Below, piece after piece: positions 5,410 through 5,619 of a stretch of 5,619 bases of DNA. Position numbers and translations under genes: made by a program. Position 1 is the first letter of the stretch; each line of letters opens with the position of its first letter. Below the pieces are notes generated by a model. The model worked only from the letters and a program-made list of their open reading frames with translations. It was not told the DNA's origin and did not search any database. The DNA comes from Oscillospiraceae bacterium (lineage in GTDB: Bacteria; Bacillota; Clostridia; Oscillospirales; Acutalibacteraceae): NCBI GenBank assembly GCA_015066165.1, contig SVOX01000100.1, positions 1 through 5,619 on the forward strand, in the 5' to 3' direction.

Positions 5410-5619
5410 TTATATAACCGATGCATTACCAATAAGTTCGGGGGCTCCGACTTCGGGATTAGCAACACGGATTCTTCCTTTAACCATACGACTATACATA
5501 TGACAATCGAATACAGGTTGTAAGAAATCTTCATTTTCAAAAGCAAAACGAATAGATTCGTCACGGAGTTCATTTGCTTTTTCGTAATTACCGTCAATTC
5601 TTTCTAAAATTGATTTTGC
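5410..5619 (-). CDS. DUF4838-type protein, C-terminal fragment cut by the window edge
   Basis: The minus strand is open from the window edge to a TAA at 5412-5410, giving the last 69 residues of a protein that starts beyond 5619. The reading frame is recognisable because it contains ERIDGNYEKANELRDES and FAFENEDFLQPVFDC. These align with the end of the DUF4838 protein at 2478-3224 (ARIDADYEKAEELKKQS, VAFENEDEIQPVLDC). I count 33 identities in about 62 positions by hand, then a divergent tail seven residues longer. It is therefore a paralogue, diverged enough to be an old duplicate rather than a recent copy. It converges on the second AraC gene, with a shared terminator between them. The function would be the same predicted cytoplasmic glycoside hydrolase role; the catalytic domain is outside the window. 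Confidence 0.85.
   Translation of the reverse strand, partial: AKSILERIDGNYEKANELRDESIRFAFENEDFLQPVFDCHMYSRMVKGRIRVANPEVGAPELIGNASVI

Noticed and set aside
5403..5597. A 64-codon minus-strand open frame at the right edge
   Set aside because: It is in the wrong frame. The frame that ends at 5412-5410 matches the DUF4838 C-terminus residue by residue and stays open to the window edge.

Overview
The window reads as chromosomal DNA from a low-GC Gram-positive anaerobe, most likely a gut-type Clostridia (Oscillospiraceae-like). The signs are AT-rich sequence, strong GGAGG-type ribosome binding sites, some TTG starts, consensus TTGACA-N17-TATAAT promoters, compact Rho-independent terminators, and AraC regulators beside carbohydrate-related genes. 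The taxonomic call is inference only.

Layout, left to right. (1) An AraC/cupin regulator (135-1034, +), with a perfect 11-bp inverted repeat over its promoter. (2) A hairpin region (1043-1119) that appears to hold both the regulator's terminator and a perfect consensus promoter for the next gene. (3) A medium-chain dehydrogenase lacking the usual zinc ligands (1148-2221, +), ending in a GAAA-tetraloop terminator. (4) A gene-poor stretch (2260-2477) that is not empty: it holds a 32-codon C-terminal remnant of a lost AraC gene, that gene's bidirectional terminator, and a row of small palindromes, most with a GAA loop. (5) A DUF4838-type predicted glycoside hydrolase on the minus strand (4351 down to 2478), broken into two frames by what looks like a single-base loss near 3223-3230. 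(6) A divergent control region (4352-4553) with a tandem 21-bp repeat and promoters facing both ways. (7) A second AraC/cupin regulator (4554-5366, +) with a bidirectional terminator. (8) The C-terminal 69 codons of a second DUF4838 paralogue (5410 to beyond 5619, -), cut by the window edge.

The window looks like a sugar- or glycan-responsive locus. Cupin-type AraC regulators sense a small molecule and control neighbouring genes for a predicted glycosidase and an NAD-type oxidoreductase. The arrangement 'AraC gene converging on a DUF4838 gene' occurs twice: intact at 4554-5619, and decayed at 2269-4351, where only the tail of the AraC gene survives. This suggests a duplicated regulator/hydrolase module now being eroded. 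The substrate cannot be told from the sequence.
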